From: an uncultured Phycisphaerales bacterium
GTDB lineage: Bacteria; Planctomycetota; Phycisphaerae; Phycisphaerales; SM1A02
Assembly (NCBI GenBank): GCA_905480395.1
Contig: CAJQQE010000022.1
Location: 18,805 to 82,804 of the forward strand
Direction of reading: 5' to 3'
DNA: 64,000 bases
The notes beneath the pieces are model-generated. The model did not search any database. It was not told where the DNA came from and saw only the letters and a list, made by a program, of their open reading frames with translations. This document shows positions 1 to 9,693 of this stretch, in pieces; positions within the stretch are counted from its first letter, which is position 1, and each line of letters starts with the position of its first letter. Made by a program: the position numbers and the translations under genes.

Positions 1-870
1 ATCTGGGAGATGCTCCTCGGAGAAGGCCTTTGTCCATCGGTCGAGGATTTCGGCGGTCAAGGCCGTCCCCCGAGCGATCCCGCGTTGCTCGATCATCTCG
101 CCATTCGGTTCATCGATTCGGGCTGGAATATCAAGCAATTGGTTCGTGAGATCGTGCTTTCCAATACCTACCAAAGAAGTTCTATTCCGACGCTGGCCCA
201 AACCGACGCCGATCCTGCGAATCTCCTTTTCGCCAGGCAGAGCCGCCACCGGCTCTCGGCCGAAGCGATCCGAGATACCGCGTTGTCCATCGGCGGCATC
301 CTGGTCGATCGAGTCGGCGGCCCAAGCGTCAAGCCCCCACAACCGGGTGGCTACTATCGGCATCTCAACTTTCCCGTGCGGCGATACCAAGCGGCGAACG
401 ACGACAATCAATGGCGGCGCGGGGTTTACGTTCACTGGCAACGCCAATTCTTGCATCCCATGCTCAAAGCTTTCGATGCTCCGACTCGCGAGGCTTGCAC
501 GGCTCGACGAGACACTTCCAACACCCCCCTCGCCGCCCTTGTCCTGATGAACGACCCCGTCTTTCTCGAGGCGGCTCGCGGACTTGCCCAGCGTTTGCTC
601 TCGATACCGTTTGATCAAGACGATGAACGACTCCTCCACGCCATGCGAATCGCCACCTCGCGACAGGCTGATCCCGAAGAAGTCCGTATTCTCCGAGACG
701 TCCTCACTCAAGCTCGTCGCGATTTCGCGGCGTCCCCCGCTTCCGCCGCCGCATTCGTTGCAATCGGCGGCTCACCGATTCCGAAAGATATTGCCACCAT
801 CGAACTGGCTGCATGGATGCAGGTAAGCAGAGCAATCCTCAACTTGCACGAGACTTTCAACCGTGAGTGA
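1..870 (+). CDS. DUF1553-domain protein, C-terminal part (gene cut by window edge)
   Basis: The reading frame is open from base 1, so the true start is to the left. The visible 289 residues match the C-terminal DUF1553 part of planctomycete proteins that usually carry a cytochrome c-like domain (PSC1), DUF1549 and DUF1553. Recognisable elements are the W-E-M-L-L-G-E-G-L start of the domain, the segment P-P-S-D-P-A-L-L-D-H-L-A, and the S-N-T-Y-Q-R-S motif near residue 55. These proteins are secreted or periplasmic and of unproven function. The gene overlaps the next one (DUF1501) by 8 bases, the pairing normally found in Planctomycetota. The family assignment is firm from motifs and partner; the biochemical role is not known. 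Confidence 0.9.
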   Translation: MWEMLLGEGLCPSVEDFGGQGRPPSDPALLDHLAIRFIDSGWNIKQLVREIVLSNTYQRSSIPTLAQTDADPANLLFARQSRHRLSAEAIRDTALSIGGILVDRVGGPSVKPPQPGGYYRHLNFPVRRYQAANDDNQWRRGVYVHWQRQFLHPMLKAFDAPTREACTARRDTSNTPLAALVLMNDPVFLEAARGLAQRLLSIPFDQDDERLLHAMRIATSRQADPEEVRILRDVLTQARRDFAASPASAAAFVAIGGSPIPKDIATIELAAWMQVSRAILNLHETFNRE

Positions 871-2302
871 ACTACCCCAGCACATCATCCAGGAGATTGA
901 ACGAGCCAACCGACGTCAGTTTCTCGGATCGCTTTCGATGGGTGTGGGCGCGGCGGCCCTTTCCCAATGGTTGCCCGGTTTTGGATCACCCCAGGCGACG
1001 GCTGGCGGCCATGTTCTGCCATCGCATCTTCCGAAAGCCAAACGGGTGATCTTCCTCTGTATGGCCGGCGGGCCGAGCCATCTGGAAACTTTCGACCCCA
1101 AGCCTCGTCTCACCGAACTGGATGGCGCCCCGATGCCCGGTTCATTCACCGAAGGAATGCCAATCGCCCAATTGCAGGGCGCCGATCTCCGATGCCTCGG
1201 ATCCCGCGCCACGTTCTCGAAGCACGGCGAGAGCGGCCAGACAATCAGCAACTACCTGCCGCACATCGCCACCTGTGCCGACGACATTGCCATCGTGAAT
1301 TCGATGGTGACCGAACAGATCAACCACGACCCCGCCCACACGTTTATGAACACCGGAACAATCGTTCCGGATCGCCCCAGCATGGGGAGTTGGGTGAATT
1401 ACGGACTCGGTTCGATCAACGAGGATCTTCCCGGATTCGTGGTGCTCACCAGCGTCGGCGGCCGGAACCCCCAGCCCATCGCCGCTCGGCAATGGTCGAG
1501 CGGATTTCTTCCCAGTCGTCTTTCTGGGGTCGAGTTCCACGGGCAAGGCGATCCCGTCCATTATGTGGGCAACCCCCCCGGGATCACCTCCGACTGCCAA
1601 TCACATCTGGTCGACGCGGTTCGGGATCTCAATCGCCTTCGCGCCGAGACCACCCACGATCCGGAGATCGATTCCCGAATCGCCCAGCACGAATTGGCGT
1701 TTCGAATGCAGACGTCGATCCCTGACCTCATGGACATCAAAGATGAATCCAAGGAGACGCTGGAAATGTACGGCGCGGTCCCGGGCGACGGATCTTTCGC
1801 GAGCAACTGCCTGCTTGCCCGCCGACTTGCCGAGCGAGGCGTTCGCTTTATTCAGCTCTATCATCGTGGCTGGGACCACCACGGCGGCCTGAAGCAGTAC
1901 ATGGATATCTGCTGCCGAAACTGTGACCAGCCGACCGCGGCCTTGATTCAGGATCTCAAGCAACGCGGTATGCTCGAAGACACCCTCATTGTTTGGGGCG
2001 GCGAATTCGGTCGTACTCCAATGTCCCAAGGTGGCGGCGCAGATCCAGGCCGCGATCACCACATCAAGGGCTTTTCGATGTTTCTCGTGGGCGGCGGCGT
2101 CAAAGGCGGCGTCACGCATGGCGCCACCGACGAACTCGGCTACAACGCGGTGGAAGACGTTGTCCACGTCCGCGACCTTCATGCCACCATGCTGAATCTC
2201 CTCGGACTCGACCACCAACGATTGAGCGTTCCATATCAGGGCCTCGACGTCCGCCTCACCGGCGTCGAATCGGCCCGAATCGTCCGCGAGATTCTCACAT
2301 GA
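863..2302 (+). CDS. DUF1501 family protein (Tat-exported)
   Basis: This 479-residue protein starts at a GTG inside the end of the DUF1553 gene. Residues 14-40 form a twin-arginine signal (R-R-Q-F-L-G-S with a following Ala/Gly-rich stretch), so it is probably exported folded. The body has DUF1501 hallmarks: F-L-C-M-A-G-G-P-S-H-L-E-T-F-D-P-K near residue 65, a G-W-D-H-H-G-G segment near 340, W-G-G-E-F-G-R-T-P near 380 and G-R-D-H-H near 395. DUF1501 belongs to the alkaline phosphatase/sulfatase fold superfamily, and the His/Asp clusters fit a metal site. The reaction is unknown. The DUF1553-DUF1501 couple is one of the most abundant gene pairs in planctomycetes. Confidence 0.92.
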   Translation: MSELPQHIIQEIERANRRQFLGSLSMGVGAAALSQWLPGFGSPQATAGGHVLPSHLPKAKRVIFLCMAGGPSHLETFDPKPRLTELDGAPMPGSFTEGMPIAQLQGADLRCLGSRATFSKHGESGQTISNYLPHIATCADDIAIVNSMVTEQINHDPAHTFMNTGTIVPDRPSMGSWVNYGLGSINEDLPGFVVLTSVGGRNPQPIAARQWSSGFLPSRLSGVEFHGQGDPVHYVGNPPGITSDCQSHLVDAVRDLNRLRAETTHDPEIDSRIAQHELAFRMQTSIPDLMDIKDESKETLEMYGAVPGDGSFASNCLLARRLAERGVRFIQLYHRGWDHHGGLKQYMDICCRNCDQPTAALIQDLKQRGMLEDTLIVWGGEFGRTPMSQGGGADPGRDHHIKGFSMFLVGGGVKGGVTHGATDELGYNAVEDVVHVRDLHATMLNLLGLDHQRLSVPYQGLDVRLTGVESARIVREILT

Positions 2303-3075
2303 CCGCATCTGCAGATGCCACCGCGAACGCGAAGTCGCCCCCGACCGCACCGCCTCCCCCTTCGACGCGAACCCCCGAGCCGGCGGATCGCCTCTCGACC
2401 CGCGCGACGCTCCGGCGTTGCATCCTCTGGGTGGTGATCGCGTACGTCGCGGGAACCACGAGTTTCATCCTTGGATTGACCGCGAACCAAGCCTCGCCGA
2501 CCGCGATGCTGCTCGGCATCCTGCTCTACGGCTGCTTCATCGGCCTGGCCAGCAGCAGTCGCGGATTCAGGCGACGCCTGCAACAGCCGTTCGTCGCGCG
2601 ATCATTCAAGATCGGGTACGGGATCCGCCTTGCGGCCTGCATCGTCCCCGGCGCCGCGATGGCCGTCGACATGTTCCCGGGAATGCTCGCGCTGATGGCC
2701 GGTGAGACGCTCGAACGTGAAGTTGGATTCGGCAAATTCGCGTCCACGCTGGCGTCGACGCTCGTCCAGGGGACGCTGATCAATATCCTCATCCTCCTCG
2801 CGGTCACGTTCGTCTGGCTCCTGCAGAAGATGTTCATGGAATGGAAGCCGCCGACACACGACCCCCAGGCCTGCGCCGGCTGTGGCTACCACCTCGAAAC
2901 GTTAGCGGAGGACACCACCGCGATCTGCCCCGAATGCGGGCGGACCAACGAGGGGCTGAACGATCGGCGAGCCTGGATCGATCGAGCATCCTGGCCGAAG
3001 TTCCTCCTCGTGGTGATCGCCTCGGGAATCGGCGGGATGCTGGTCCAGGGTGGTACGTTCTTCGTCTTCGGTTGA
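2299..3075 (+). CDS. membrane protein with C-terminal zinc ribbon
   Basis: The start is the ATG whose last bases are shared with the DUF1501 stop (ATGA), giving 258 residues. The frame is open farther upstream but there it runs inside the DUF1501 gene. A Pro/Thr-rich N-terminus is followed by about four hydrophobic segments (around residues 42-64, 68-85, 110-130, 155-180). Then comes a four-cysteine ribbon (C-A-G-C-G-Y-H about 194-200 and C-P-E-C-G about 214-218) and a last hydrophobic segment. The Cys-x-x-Cys-Gly-Tyr and Cys-Pro-x-Cys-Gly pattern is a zinc ribbon common in planctomycete membrane proteins. It resembles the next gene in layout. No function can be assigned. Confidence 0.8.
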   Translation: MTASADATANAKSPPTAPPPPSTRTPEPADRLSTRATLRRCILWVVIAYVAGTTSFILGLTANQASPTAMLLGILLYGCFIGLASSSRGFRRRLQQPFVARSFKIGYGIRLAACIVPGAAMAVDMFPGMLALMAGETLEREVGFGKFASTLASTLVQGTLINILILLAVTFVWLLQKMFMEWKPPTHDPQACAGCGYHLETLAEDTTAICPECGRTNEGLNDRRAWIDRASWPKFLLVVIASGIGGMLVQGGTFFVFG

Positions 3076-3160
3076 AATCACCGATACGGCACGAAGACCC
3101 TCACACAACCCCCAAGACCGGGAGGCGAGGTCGATGTGACACGACGAACACCCTGAACCA

Positions 3161-3886
3161 ATGCGCTCAACTCGATCCAACCTCCCTCCAGTAGATCTTG
3201 AGATGATTGGCCGCCGTTCGGCCCTCTGGTTCTCGATCTGTGCCATTTCCTCGGTCCCGAGCTTTCTCTGGGGCGCGAATGAATTTTCAATTCCGGCGAT
3301 GATCCTTGGGGTCATCATCTTCGCGGCGAGCTTCACGATCATCTCCGTCAGCAGTTTGTTCCGGGGAGTTCTGCATCGTCCATTCCTGAAGCGGACGTTC
3401 TGCATCGTCTTCGTATTGCGGGTGATCACTTCAGTGATCCTTCCCATCGGCATCGCCGTCGATCTTTGGCCCGGGTTGATCGCTACCCAGGCGGTGGAGT
3501 TTGGAGTCACCTGGCTTGGGTTCGAGCCCCTCCGACCAGAGTTCTTCACGACCCTCCTGATCACCCTTGTTCAGGGCATTCTTCTCAACGTGCTGGTCGT
3601 ATTTCTGATTGTCGTACTCTGGGCGCCGCAACGTTGCTTCCTCACGTGGCGGCCACGCGACCAGCACGACTGCAGCCGGTGTGGCTACACGCTACTAGAA
3701 GATTCTCAGGAGTCCGGATCTCGCTGCCCCGAGTGCGGATCAAACGCTGGCGCGATTGGAGACGCCGCATCCATCATCGACCGCCTGCCTCGAACTTGGT
3801 TTGCGATACTCACGATCGGCGCGCTCGCGGGAGCGGCCACCATTCAATTCATGGCCTTGAAATGGATGGACGCCTATCCGCTTTAG
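3161..3886 (+). CDS. membrane protein with zinc ribbon, paralogue of the preceding gene
   Basis: A 241-residue protein lying 85 bases after a gene of the same architecture. It has hydrophobic segments around residues 22-42, 44-66, 82-106 and 128-150. A zinc ribbon follows (C-S-R-C-G-Y-T about 171-177, C-P-E-C-G about 190-194), and then a final hydrophobic segment. Shared landmarks with the preceding protein are the position of the ribbon, an L-W-P-G/M-F-P-G segment after the third helix and the run V-Q-G-x-L-x-N-x-L before the ribbon. This points to a tandem duplication. The start ATG is the most upstream convenient one; an internal Met at residue 15 is also possible. Function unknown. Confidence 0.75.
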   Translation: MRSTRSNLPPVDLEMIGRRSALWFSICAISSVPSFLWGANEFSIPAMILGVIIFAASFTIISVSSLFRGVLHRPFLKRTFCIVFVLRVITSVILPIGIAVDLWPGLIATQAVEFGVTWLGFEPLRPEFFTTLLITLVQGILLNVLVVFLIVVLWAPQRCFLTWRPRDQHDCSRCGYTLLEDSQESGSRCPECGSNAGAIGDAASIIDRLPRTWFAILTIGALAGAATIQFMALKWMDAYPL

Positions 3887-3918
3887 AATGGACCTCGAAC
3901 CCGATCCCTGCACTTGAG

Positions 3919-5406
3919 TCAGTTCGGACACGATCCCCACGCACCAATCATCAGGCCGAGATCGGCGCCATCAATCGACCCATCGTCGTTGAGATCTCCG
4001 ATGCCGCTCGTCCCCCACCCGCCGATCAACAGTCCGAGATCCGCACCGTCGACGAACAGATCCCCGTTCAAGTCGCCGACGCAATCGGTGACGGGCGGCG
4101 CAATGAAGTCGAACGCCGTGATCTCGATCGACTGCTCCTGCCCGTTCATCGGGGCACTGCCATTGACCAACCAGAGGTTGAGATGCACCCGTGCGAGACC
4201 GGGCCGCGGCTGGTGCGGTCCGGTGTAGGTCCATTCGTGGAGTAGGTCCCGCGAGGAAGGCTCGTCGGCGTGCCCGAGCCAGGCCCGGCAGATCACCCCG
4301 TCGGGGGTCCAGTTGAATTCACTGGTGACCTCGGACGGCGTCGGCTCCGGCATCTCGAACCGGCTGATATTCCCACCCCACCAGTACGGCTGGGCGACGA
4401 ACTGCGCGAAGTCGTTGCCGCGCTGACCCCAACGGCTGAATTCGATGTCGAATTCGTTGGGCGGGTTCCACCACATCACTTCATCCGCATAGCAGTCGGC
4501 ATATTCCCAGAGAAAGAGCCCGAAGACGACGTTCGGATCGAGCAGGTCAAGCCGGCCTCTGGTCTTAAATCGATAGGTGCCGTAGCCGAGCACGTCTTCG
4601 ACCACCACTTCTGAGCATCGCCACTGGCCGCCGGTCTGGGTGATCGCCAGCCGCAGTGAGCCGTCGGCTCTCACCGTCGCGTTGTCCGCCGACGCGGAGA
4701 ACGAATTCGGTCCTGGACCGGTGTAGGCAGATTTGACCCGCCAGACTCGGTCACTGAAGTTCAGCGATGTCGAACCAAAATCGCCCCACTGGTAGACCGA
4801 TGGATTGACTCGAGCCATGCGGAAGGCGTCCACATACGCTCGCCCCGTCTCCTGCGCCGCCGTCTGGATGAACACAAATTCGAGCCGCATACGGTTGGTA
4901 CCAACTGGGGCGGGATCGAAGAGTCTGTTGATCTCAATCATCTCGTTGACGGGCGAATCTGCGTTCAGGAGAATGACCGAGTCAACGCCGAGCGAGACAC
5001 CTGTGCCATCAAGCCAGGTCACGGTGAACGCGGCTCGAGCCGCCCCAACCAACGCGTCTGCGCCCCGATGTCCAGCCGACACCGCGAGTCGATGCTGCCA
5101 GCCGGCGGTGCACTCGACGGTGATATGAAGTCGCGAGATTCCCGCATTGCCATTGAACGGGCCGTAGAGCCACGCCGCCCAACTCCCGTGCGCCGTTAAT
5201 CCGTTTCCACGCCCCACGTTTCCGCTGTTCTCCCAACCGGCGACGGGTTCGCCATTCTCACCCGGCCCGATCTCAAAGCTCGGGTTGTGCGCGGAACAGG
5301 GTCCATCTCCGCCTCCAACGGCCACGACCGTCGCAGCGAATGCTGCGACGGTCGTGAACTGAAGAAGTCGAAGAAAATGTCGAAAACGGTGAGTCCGGAT
5401 TGGCAT
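3919..5406 (-). CDS. secreted GH16-like glycoside hydrolase with C-terminal dockerin-like module
   Basis: A 495-residue protein with a cleavable signal peptide (about 1-35) and an ATG preceded by an AGGGGA ribosome site. Residues about 36-200 look like a beta-sandwich carbohydrate-binding or CIA-like domain. Residues about 205-435 resemble the GH16 laminarinase/agarase jelly roll. The key motif is E-F-D-I-E at 318-322, matching the GH16 E-x-D-x-E catalytic pattern (nucleophile E318, acid/base E322). It is preceded by a Trp-rich stretch and followed by W-G. Residues 444-493 are two D-L-N-x-D loops with G-A-D-L-G-L helices ending W-G-S-C, a planctomycete dockerin-like module. The substrate is probably a beta-linked marine polysaccharide. 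Divergence outside the motif leaves the exact subfamily open. Confidence 0.78.
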   Translation of the reverse strand: MPIRTHRFRHFLRLLQFTTVAAFAATVVAVGGGDGPCSAHNPSFEIGPGENGEPVAGWENSGNVGRGNGLTAHGSWAAWLYGPFNGNAGISRLHITVECTAGWQHRLAVSAGHRGADALVGAARAAFTVTWLDGTGVSLGVDSVILLNADSPVNEMIEINRLFDPAPVGTNRMRLEFVFIQTAAQETGRAYVDAFRMARVNPSVYQWGDFGSTSLNFSDRVWRVKSAYTGPGPNSFSASADNATVRADGSLRLAITQTGGQWRCSEVVVEDVLGYGTYRFKTRGRLDLLDPNVVFGLFLWEYADCYADEVMWWNPPNEFDIEFSRWGQRGNDFAQFVAQPYWWGGNISRFEMPEPTPSEVTSEFNWTPDGVICRAWLGHADEPSSRDLLHEWTYTGPHQPRPGLARVHLNLWLVNGSAPMNGQEQSIEITAFDFIAPPVTDCVGDLNGDLFVDGADLGLLIGGWGTSGIGDLNDDGSIDGADLGLMIGAWGSCPN

Positions 5407-5435
5407 GCCAATCTTCCCCTGAATGAGTGTGAAAA

Positions 5436-6956
5436 TCAGCCTTCGCAGTTGTTACACACATCTTCGGCGATCGTTGCACACACTGAATCCCAGCCAAACT
5501 GGCAACAGATTGGGTCGACGTTACAGACTGCCTCGGTGCAGACCGCATCGGTGCAACTGGTGTTGCCGTTGGCCTCACAGCAGTCACACTCCGGGCAGTC
5601 GCCCGGGTCATCGCCACCACCGCCGCCACCGTCGTCAGGGCAGTCGCCCCAGACGGCAAGGAAGGCACCGACATCGACACCGTTCACGACGTTGTCTTCG
5701 TTGAGGTCTGCATCACATCCGGGACAGACGCCCCACTCGGAGAACAACACTCCGAAGTCAGCACCGTTGACCGTACCGTCATCGTTGAAGTCGCCAACGC
5801 ACAGGTCTGGTCCGCCGCCGCCGCCGCTCTCCACGGCAAGATCAATGTTGTCAATTCGAATGGAACCGCCGGCACAGTCGGGCTGAACAATCTGACACAC
5901 GATGCGAATCGAGGTCGTGCCAGCGGGGGCCGTCCCTGAGATTTCGGACGAGTACCACGTGTCGTTGTTGAAGGCGCCCGCACCATCGAGTACGACGCCG
6001 GCCACGAAGTCGAGTGGGCTGCCGAGATCCGAACCGAGGAATTCGATTTTCTGAAGGACGTAGTTGTCGGTGCCGACGATTGAGTCGAAGGCCGGCGTCC
6101 AAGATGACATCGAAAGCGTGACCAGGTCGCCTTCAAACACGCCGGGGACGAGTTGATTCAAACCCGAGACGCCACCCGGATCACACTGACCGTCGCCGTC
6201 GTAGTCCGGAAAGGTTCCGAACATTCCTGCGGAATGGGGCGGACTCAGATAGTTGAAGTCATCAAAGAAGATGTTGCCGTACTGCTCGTCCCATGCGTTG
6301 AAGATGATCGACGTTTGATAGCTGTAGTCCACGCCGTTGTCGAACGACGCGTTGACCAATGGGGCTTCAGGATTTCGCTTGTCCTGCGAGAAATTCATGT
6401 CGTCGGTCCAGCTTGCACCCGGCTCCGTCATGCCAGCCTGAAGGAAGACGGGAACCACCGTGAGATTCGTGGCACCAGCGGGGGCGACGGTCAGGAAACT
6501 CGCTTCTTGCCACGCACCGGTAATCATGTCCGGATCGCTCCCGACGAGAATTCGCTGCTCGGCGATGCTCACGACCGAACCGCTCGCATTCTTAAACTCA
6601 ACCTTGATGCCCGACCAGTTGTTCGTGCCTGCAAGCGAGTCAAAGTCTGGCGTGAAGGCGAACGCCCCCACCCGGTAGACCTCACCCGCCGAGACCGGGA
6701 CGTCGTAGAGAGAGACCGCGCCATTGCCGTTGTAGTCCGCACAGAAACACCCAAACGTCTTCAGGGCGAATCCAGATCCCGCGTGGGTGATCTCGCTGCT
6801 TCGTTCGGCGTTTCCGAACGTGGCGTAGGTGCCGCGAAATTGGTTTTCGAATCCTGGGTTTTCAAGAGTGTTTGGCCCTCCGTCATCGGCCAAACTGGTT
6901 CCCATCGGAACGAGTGCGGCGGCGATAAGGCCGAGGGTCATGGTACGAATGGTCAC
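5436..6956 (-). CDS. secreted dockerin-like protein with Cys-rich C-terminal module
   Basis: I chose a GTG start at 6956 because an AGGAG lies seven bases upstream and the product begins directly with a signal peptide (M-T-I-R-T-M-T-L then a hydrophobic core, cut after S-L-A). The longer frame adds 40 residues that do not look like a signal. The protein has 506 residues. It carries two related beta-sandwich halves rich in N-W-S-G/N-Y-V-L-type strands. Two dockerin-like D-F-N-D-D/D-L-N-E-D loops follow at about 385-435, then a Gly/Asp linker. The last 50 residues hold about 13 cysteines, with a C-C-x-x-G-W-D-x-V-C motif. No enzyme motif is visible; adhesion or matrix binding is possible. The Cys module recurs in the YHYH protein at 13701-14771. 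Confidence 0.75.
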   Translation of the reverse strand: MTIRTMTLGLIAAALVPMGTSLADDGGPNTLENPGFENQFRGTYATFGNAERSSEITHAGSGFALKTFGCFCADYNGNGAVSLYDVPVSAGEVYRVGAFAFTPDFDSLAGTNNWSGIKVEFKNASGSVVSIAEQRILVGSDPDMITGAWQEASFLTVAPAGATNLTVVPVFLQAGMTEPGASWTDDMNFSQDKRNPEAPLVNASFDNGVDYSYQTSIIFNAWDEQYGNIFFDDFNYLSPPHSAGMFGTFPDYDGDGQCDPGGVSGLNQLVPGVFEGDLVTLSMSSWTPAFDSIVGTDNYVLQKIEFLGSDLGSPLDFVAGVVLDGAGAFNNDTWYSSEISGTAPAGTTSIRIVCQIVQPDCAGGSIRIDNIDLAVESGGGGGPDLCVGDFNDDGTVNGADFGVLFSEWGVCPGCDADLNEDNVVNGVDVGAFLAVWGDCPDDGGGGGGDDPGDCPECDCCEANGNTSCTDAVCTEAVCNVDPICCQFGWDSVCATIAEDVCNNCEG

Positions 6957-7406
6957 GAGTCTTCTCCTGAGGTGAGGGAACGAACGAGGCGAGCCTGTAG
7001 GTACGCAATCTCGGTGTAGATCAACGATTCGGTGCGTCTGAACAATTGGTGCGACGAAACGTCTCTTGCCTGACACGACACAATTGCCGTCAAATACTGC
7101 CCAGACGACCCAATGCTACGCCTAAACCCCGCTCAATCCAGTCTTTCCGAACTCTTTTGCAATTTCGAGTTGATTTTTTTTGAACCCAGACACCGAGGTC
7201 TCTAGATGCTCGGAAAATAACACTTCGAGATCCGGGTTTCCGTGATCCTCCTCTCTTTCCAAGATGCTCTTCGGACATCTATATCTTGATTACCCAAATG
7301 AGGTTTGTTTGTTTGTCTCTCATGGTTTTATTGCGTATTCTCGACTCTCTGCCTCCCCGATCCTGTCACCGGCAGACCACCAGCGCCACCCCGGAAGAAA
7401 ACTGAC
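6957..7406. other. divergent intergenic region between two secreted-protein genes
   Basis: About 450 bases without a gene I can support. It separates a leftward and a rightward gene, so it must hold both promoters and 5' leaders. It is more AT-rich than the genes around it, with a T8 run near 7175 and three GTTT units near 7303-7315. I could not assign a -35/-10 pair with confidence. Confidence 0.5.
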
Positions 7407-9464
7407 ATGACGCTCCGTCCCCTGATCGCCCTCGGGCTCTTCGTGACCATGCTGATCGCCTCACCAGGCGTTGCCTCCGCCGGAGACGGCTCCGAAGGAC
7501 CAAGCATCGTCGAAGTCAAACAAACTAAGGACGGCTGGCAGCTGTATCGAAACGGGTCGCCGTTCTTCATCAAGGGCGGGTGTGTGGTTCGAAACAGTGC
7601 CAGCCCCGAACTCGACAACCTCTTGTCTCAGTTAAAAGCCGCCGGTGGAAACTGCATCCGGCTCTGGGGAACTGGCCCGGGCACCCTCGGAATTCTGAAC
7701 GCGGCCCACGAGCACGGAATCGCCGTATTCCTCGGCCTCTGGATGGAACATCCGATCGGCCATGTTGACAGCGCTGGTGCGTTCTTTGATTACACCAACA
7801 TCGCTGCGGTCAACAACCAGATTGAAACCCTTGCCATCCAAGTCGATCTCTACAAGGATCATCCGGCGTTACTCGCTTGGGGGGTCGGCAACGAACTCTG
7901 CCATCTCACGGCCGAAGCGGACGCCAACACCCAGGTCGTCCAGCTCATCTGGAGAGCCATCAACAACACGGCGGCCATGGTGAAGCAACGTGATCCGAAT
8001 CACCCCACGGTTGCGGTGACCGCAGAGACAGGCGACTGGCACCAGATTGACAATGGAACCCAGCTGAGCAACTGGTGCTCGAACATCGACATCTGGGGTA
8101 TCAACGCCTACGAGACCATGCCGCAGATCCGGGCGAAAGTGGAAGCATCCCCCTGGGATCGGCCCTACTTTATTCCGGAATACGGCCCTCAAGGATGGTG
8201 GAGCTCACCGATGACCTCTTGGAGGTCCCGGCTCGAGCATCCCAACAAGGTCAAGGCCGACTGGTATCGAAGCGGCTGGGTCGACTCCATTGTTGCCGAA
8301 TCAGATCTCTGTCTGGGTGGCTTTGCCTTCGCCTGGGACACCCTCGATTCGCCGATCGACACGTGGTGGACCATGTTCGACTATGAAGGCCGACCGACTC
8401 AGTGCATCGACGTGCTCTCTGAAGCGTGGAACGGCACTCCCCCTGAAAATCTCTCCCCCGTGGTCACCGGCATCAACGGCATTGAGGCCCAGACGGTCGA
8501 GGCGGGTCAGATCATCAATGTTGAACTTCTGGCGGTCGATCCCGAAGGCGAAGAACTCTTCGTCGACTGGCTGGTTGGACGTGATGTCTTCGATGCCAAT
8601 GGCAACTACCTGTGGGAGACCACGGGTGCCTGCGACTTCCTGGCCCAAGATGCTGGACTCAACTACGAGTTGGAAGCCCCCTTGATTCCCGGTGCCTATC
8701 GCCTCGTCGCTTGGGCGCGAGATAGCGGTGGCCGATCGGGCGTCGCCAGCGTTCCATTCTTCGTGGAAGGCGACATCCCCGAAGGCGTGGTCGCGATGCC
8801 CTTCCCCATTGATGACTACTTCGGCCCGAGCGGATTCATGGGCGCTTCTTGGACGCTCAGTCGATCGGACTTAGATTCGCCCAACGGGGTTTGCGGCGGC
8901 GCTGGCCACCGGTTCACCTTCAGCGCACCGCCCATCGCCCTGTGGTGTGGGGTCGCGTGGCAATACCCCACGAACAACTGGGGGACCGCCCCCGGACTCC
9001 AGATCATGTCCGGCGGAACCTCGGTGGACTTTCTGGCCTGGTCCGATGTTCCGGGTACGACCCTCGACTTCTTCGTCGGAACAGAAGGCTCCGATGGCTT
9101 CCAAGTTGAGCTGGCCGGTGTCGAACTTCCCCTCGAACCAACCATGATCTCGATCCCGCTCGATGGAATCGAATACAACGACGTGGTGATTGGATTCGGC
9201 TGGGTGTACTCACAGGGTGCCGGGCCGACTGATCCCACCCGAGAAATCTACATCTCCGACCTCATCTGGAATGGCCCACCGCCGCCGCCGCCGTGCCCGA
9301 TCGACCTCAATGGTGATCGAGTCGTCGATGGTCGGGATCTTGGCCTGATATTGGCCGATTACTATTCCACCACCAGCGGCGATAGCGACGTGAATGAGGA
9401 CGGCTACGTCGACTTGCAGGACCTCGCCTTGATGCTCGAAAACTGGGGTCCCTGTCCCGAGTAA
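7407..9464 (+). CDS. secreted TIM-barrel glycoside hydrolase (GH2/GH5-like) with dockerin-like C-terminus
   Basis: The ATG at 7407 follows GGAAG and opens a clear signal peptide (M-T-L-R-P-L-I-A then hydrophobic, cut after V-A-S-A). The product has 685 residues; the frame is open upstream but that part does not look coding. Residues about 35-355 form a clan GH-A barrel. W-G-V-G-N-E-L carries the acid/base (N162-E163), and I-P-E-Y-G carries the likely nucleophile E258. H-P-A-L-L-A-W just before the acid/base is typical of GH2/GH5-like barrels. Residues 360-460 are a beta-sandwich, followed by a second domain without recognisable motifs. A Pro-rich linker leads to two dockerin-like loops ending W-G-P-C. 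It faces the GH16 gene across the upstream region. Substrate not predictable. Confidence 0.82.
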   Translation: MTLRPLIALGLFVTMLIASPGVASAGDGSEGPSIVEVKQTKDGWQLYRNGSPFFIKGGCVVRNSASPELDNLLSQLKAAGGNCIRLWGTGPGTLGILNAAHEHGIAVFLGLWMEHPIGHVDSAGAFFDYTNIAAVNNQIETLAIQVDLYKDHPALLAWGVGNELCHLTAEADANTQVVQLIWRAINNTAAMVKQRDPNHPTVAVTAETGDWHQIDNGTQLSNWCSNIDIWGINAYETMPQIRAKVEASPWDRPYFIPEYGPQGWWSSPMTSWRSRLEHPNKVKADWYRSGWVDSIVAESDLCLGGFAFAWDTLDSPIDTWWTMFDYEGRPTQCIDVLSEAWNGTPPENLSPVVTGINGIEAQTVEAGQIINVELLAVDPEGEELFVDWLVGRDVFDANGNYLWETTGACDFLAQDAGLNYELEAPLIPGAYRLVAWARDSGGRSGVASVPFFVEGDIPEGVVAMPFPIDDYFGPSGFMGASWTLSRSDLDSPNGVCGGAGHRFTFSAPPIALWCGVAWQYPTNNWGTAPGLQIMSGGTSVDFLAWSDVPGTTLDFFVGTEGSDGFQVELAGVELPLEPTMISIPLDGIEYNDVVIGFGWVYSQGAGPTDPTREIYISDLIWNGPPPPPPCPIDLNGDRVVDGRDLGLILADYYSTTSGDSDVNEDGYVDLQDLALMLENWGPCPE

Positions 9465-9502
9465 TCCGTTAGCCATTCGGGCAAAGGTATCTCAAGCGAA
9501 AA

Positions 9503-9542
9503 AAAACGGTCTCCGGCATCATTGTCGGGGACCGTTTTCTTC
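9503..9542 (+). terminator. rho-independent terminator after the TIM-barrel hydrolase gene
   Basis: A 14-base stem (9503-9516 with 9525-9538, one G-T wobble and one end mismatch) encloses an 8-base loop and ends in TTTTCTTC. It lies 38 bases after the stop codon. The A-run on the other side would let it also work leftward. Confidence 0.8.
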
Positions 9543-9693
9543 ATCGCCACGACCGCGCATCAGCCGCCGCACAAGGGCGGTTAAAAACCAAGATCACACA
9601 GATGCGGTCTCTTCACCGTAAGGCCATCGGAACCGAAGGTGCACCGCCCGATGCACGGACATCCTCAGCGGTCGCGGTCAATATACTGCTGGC

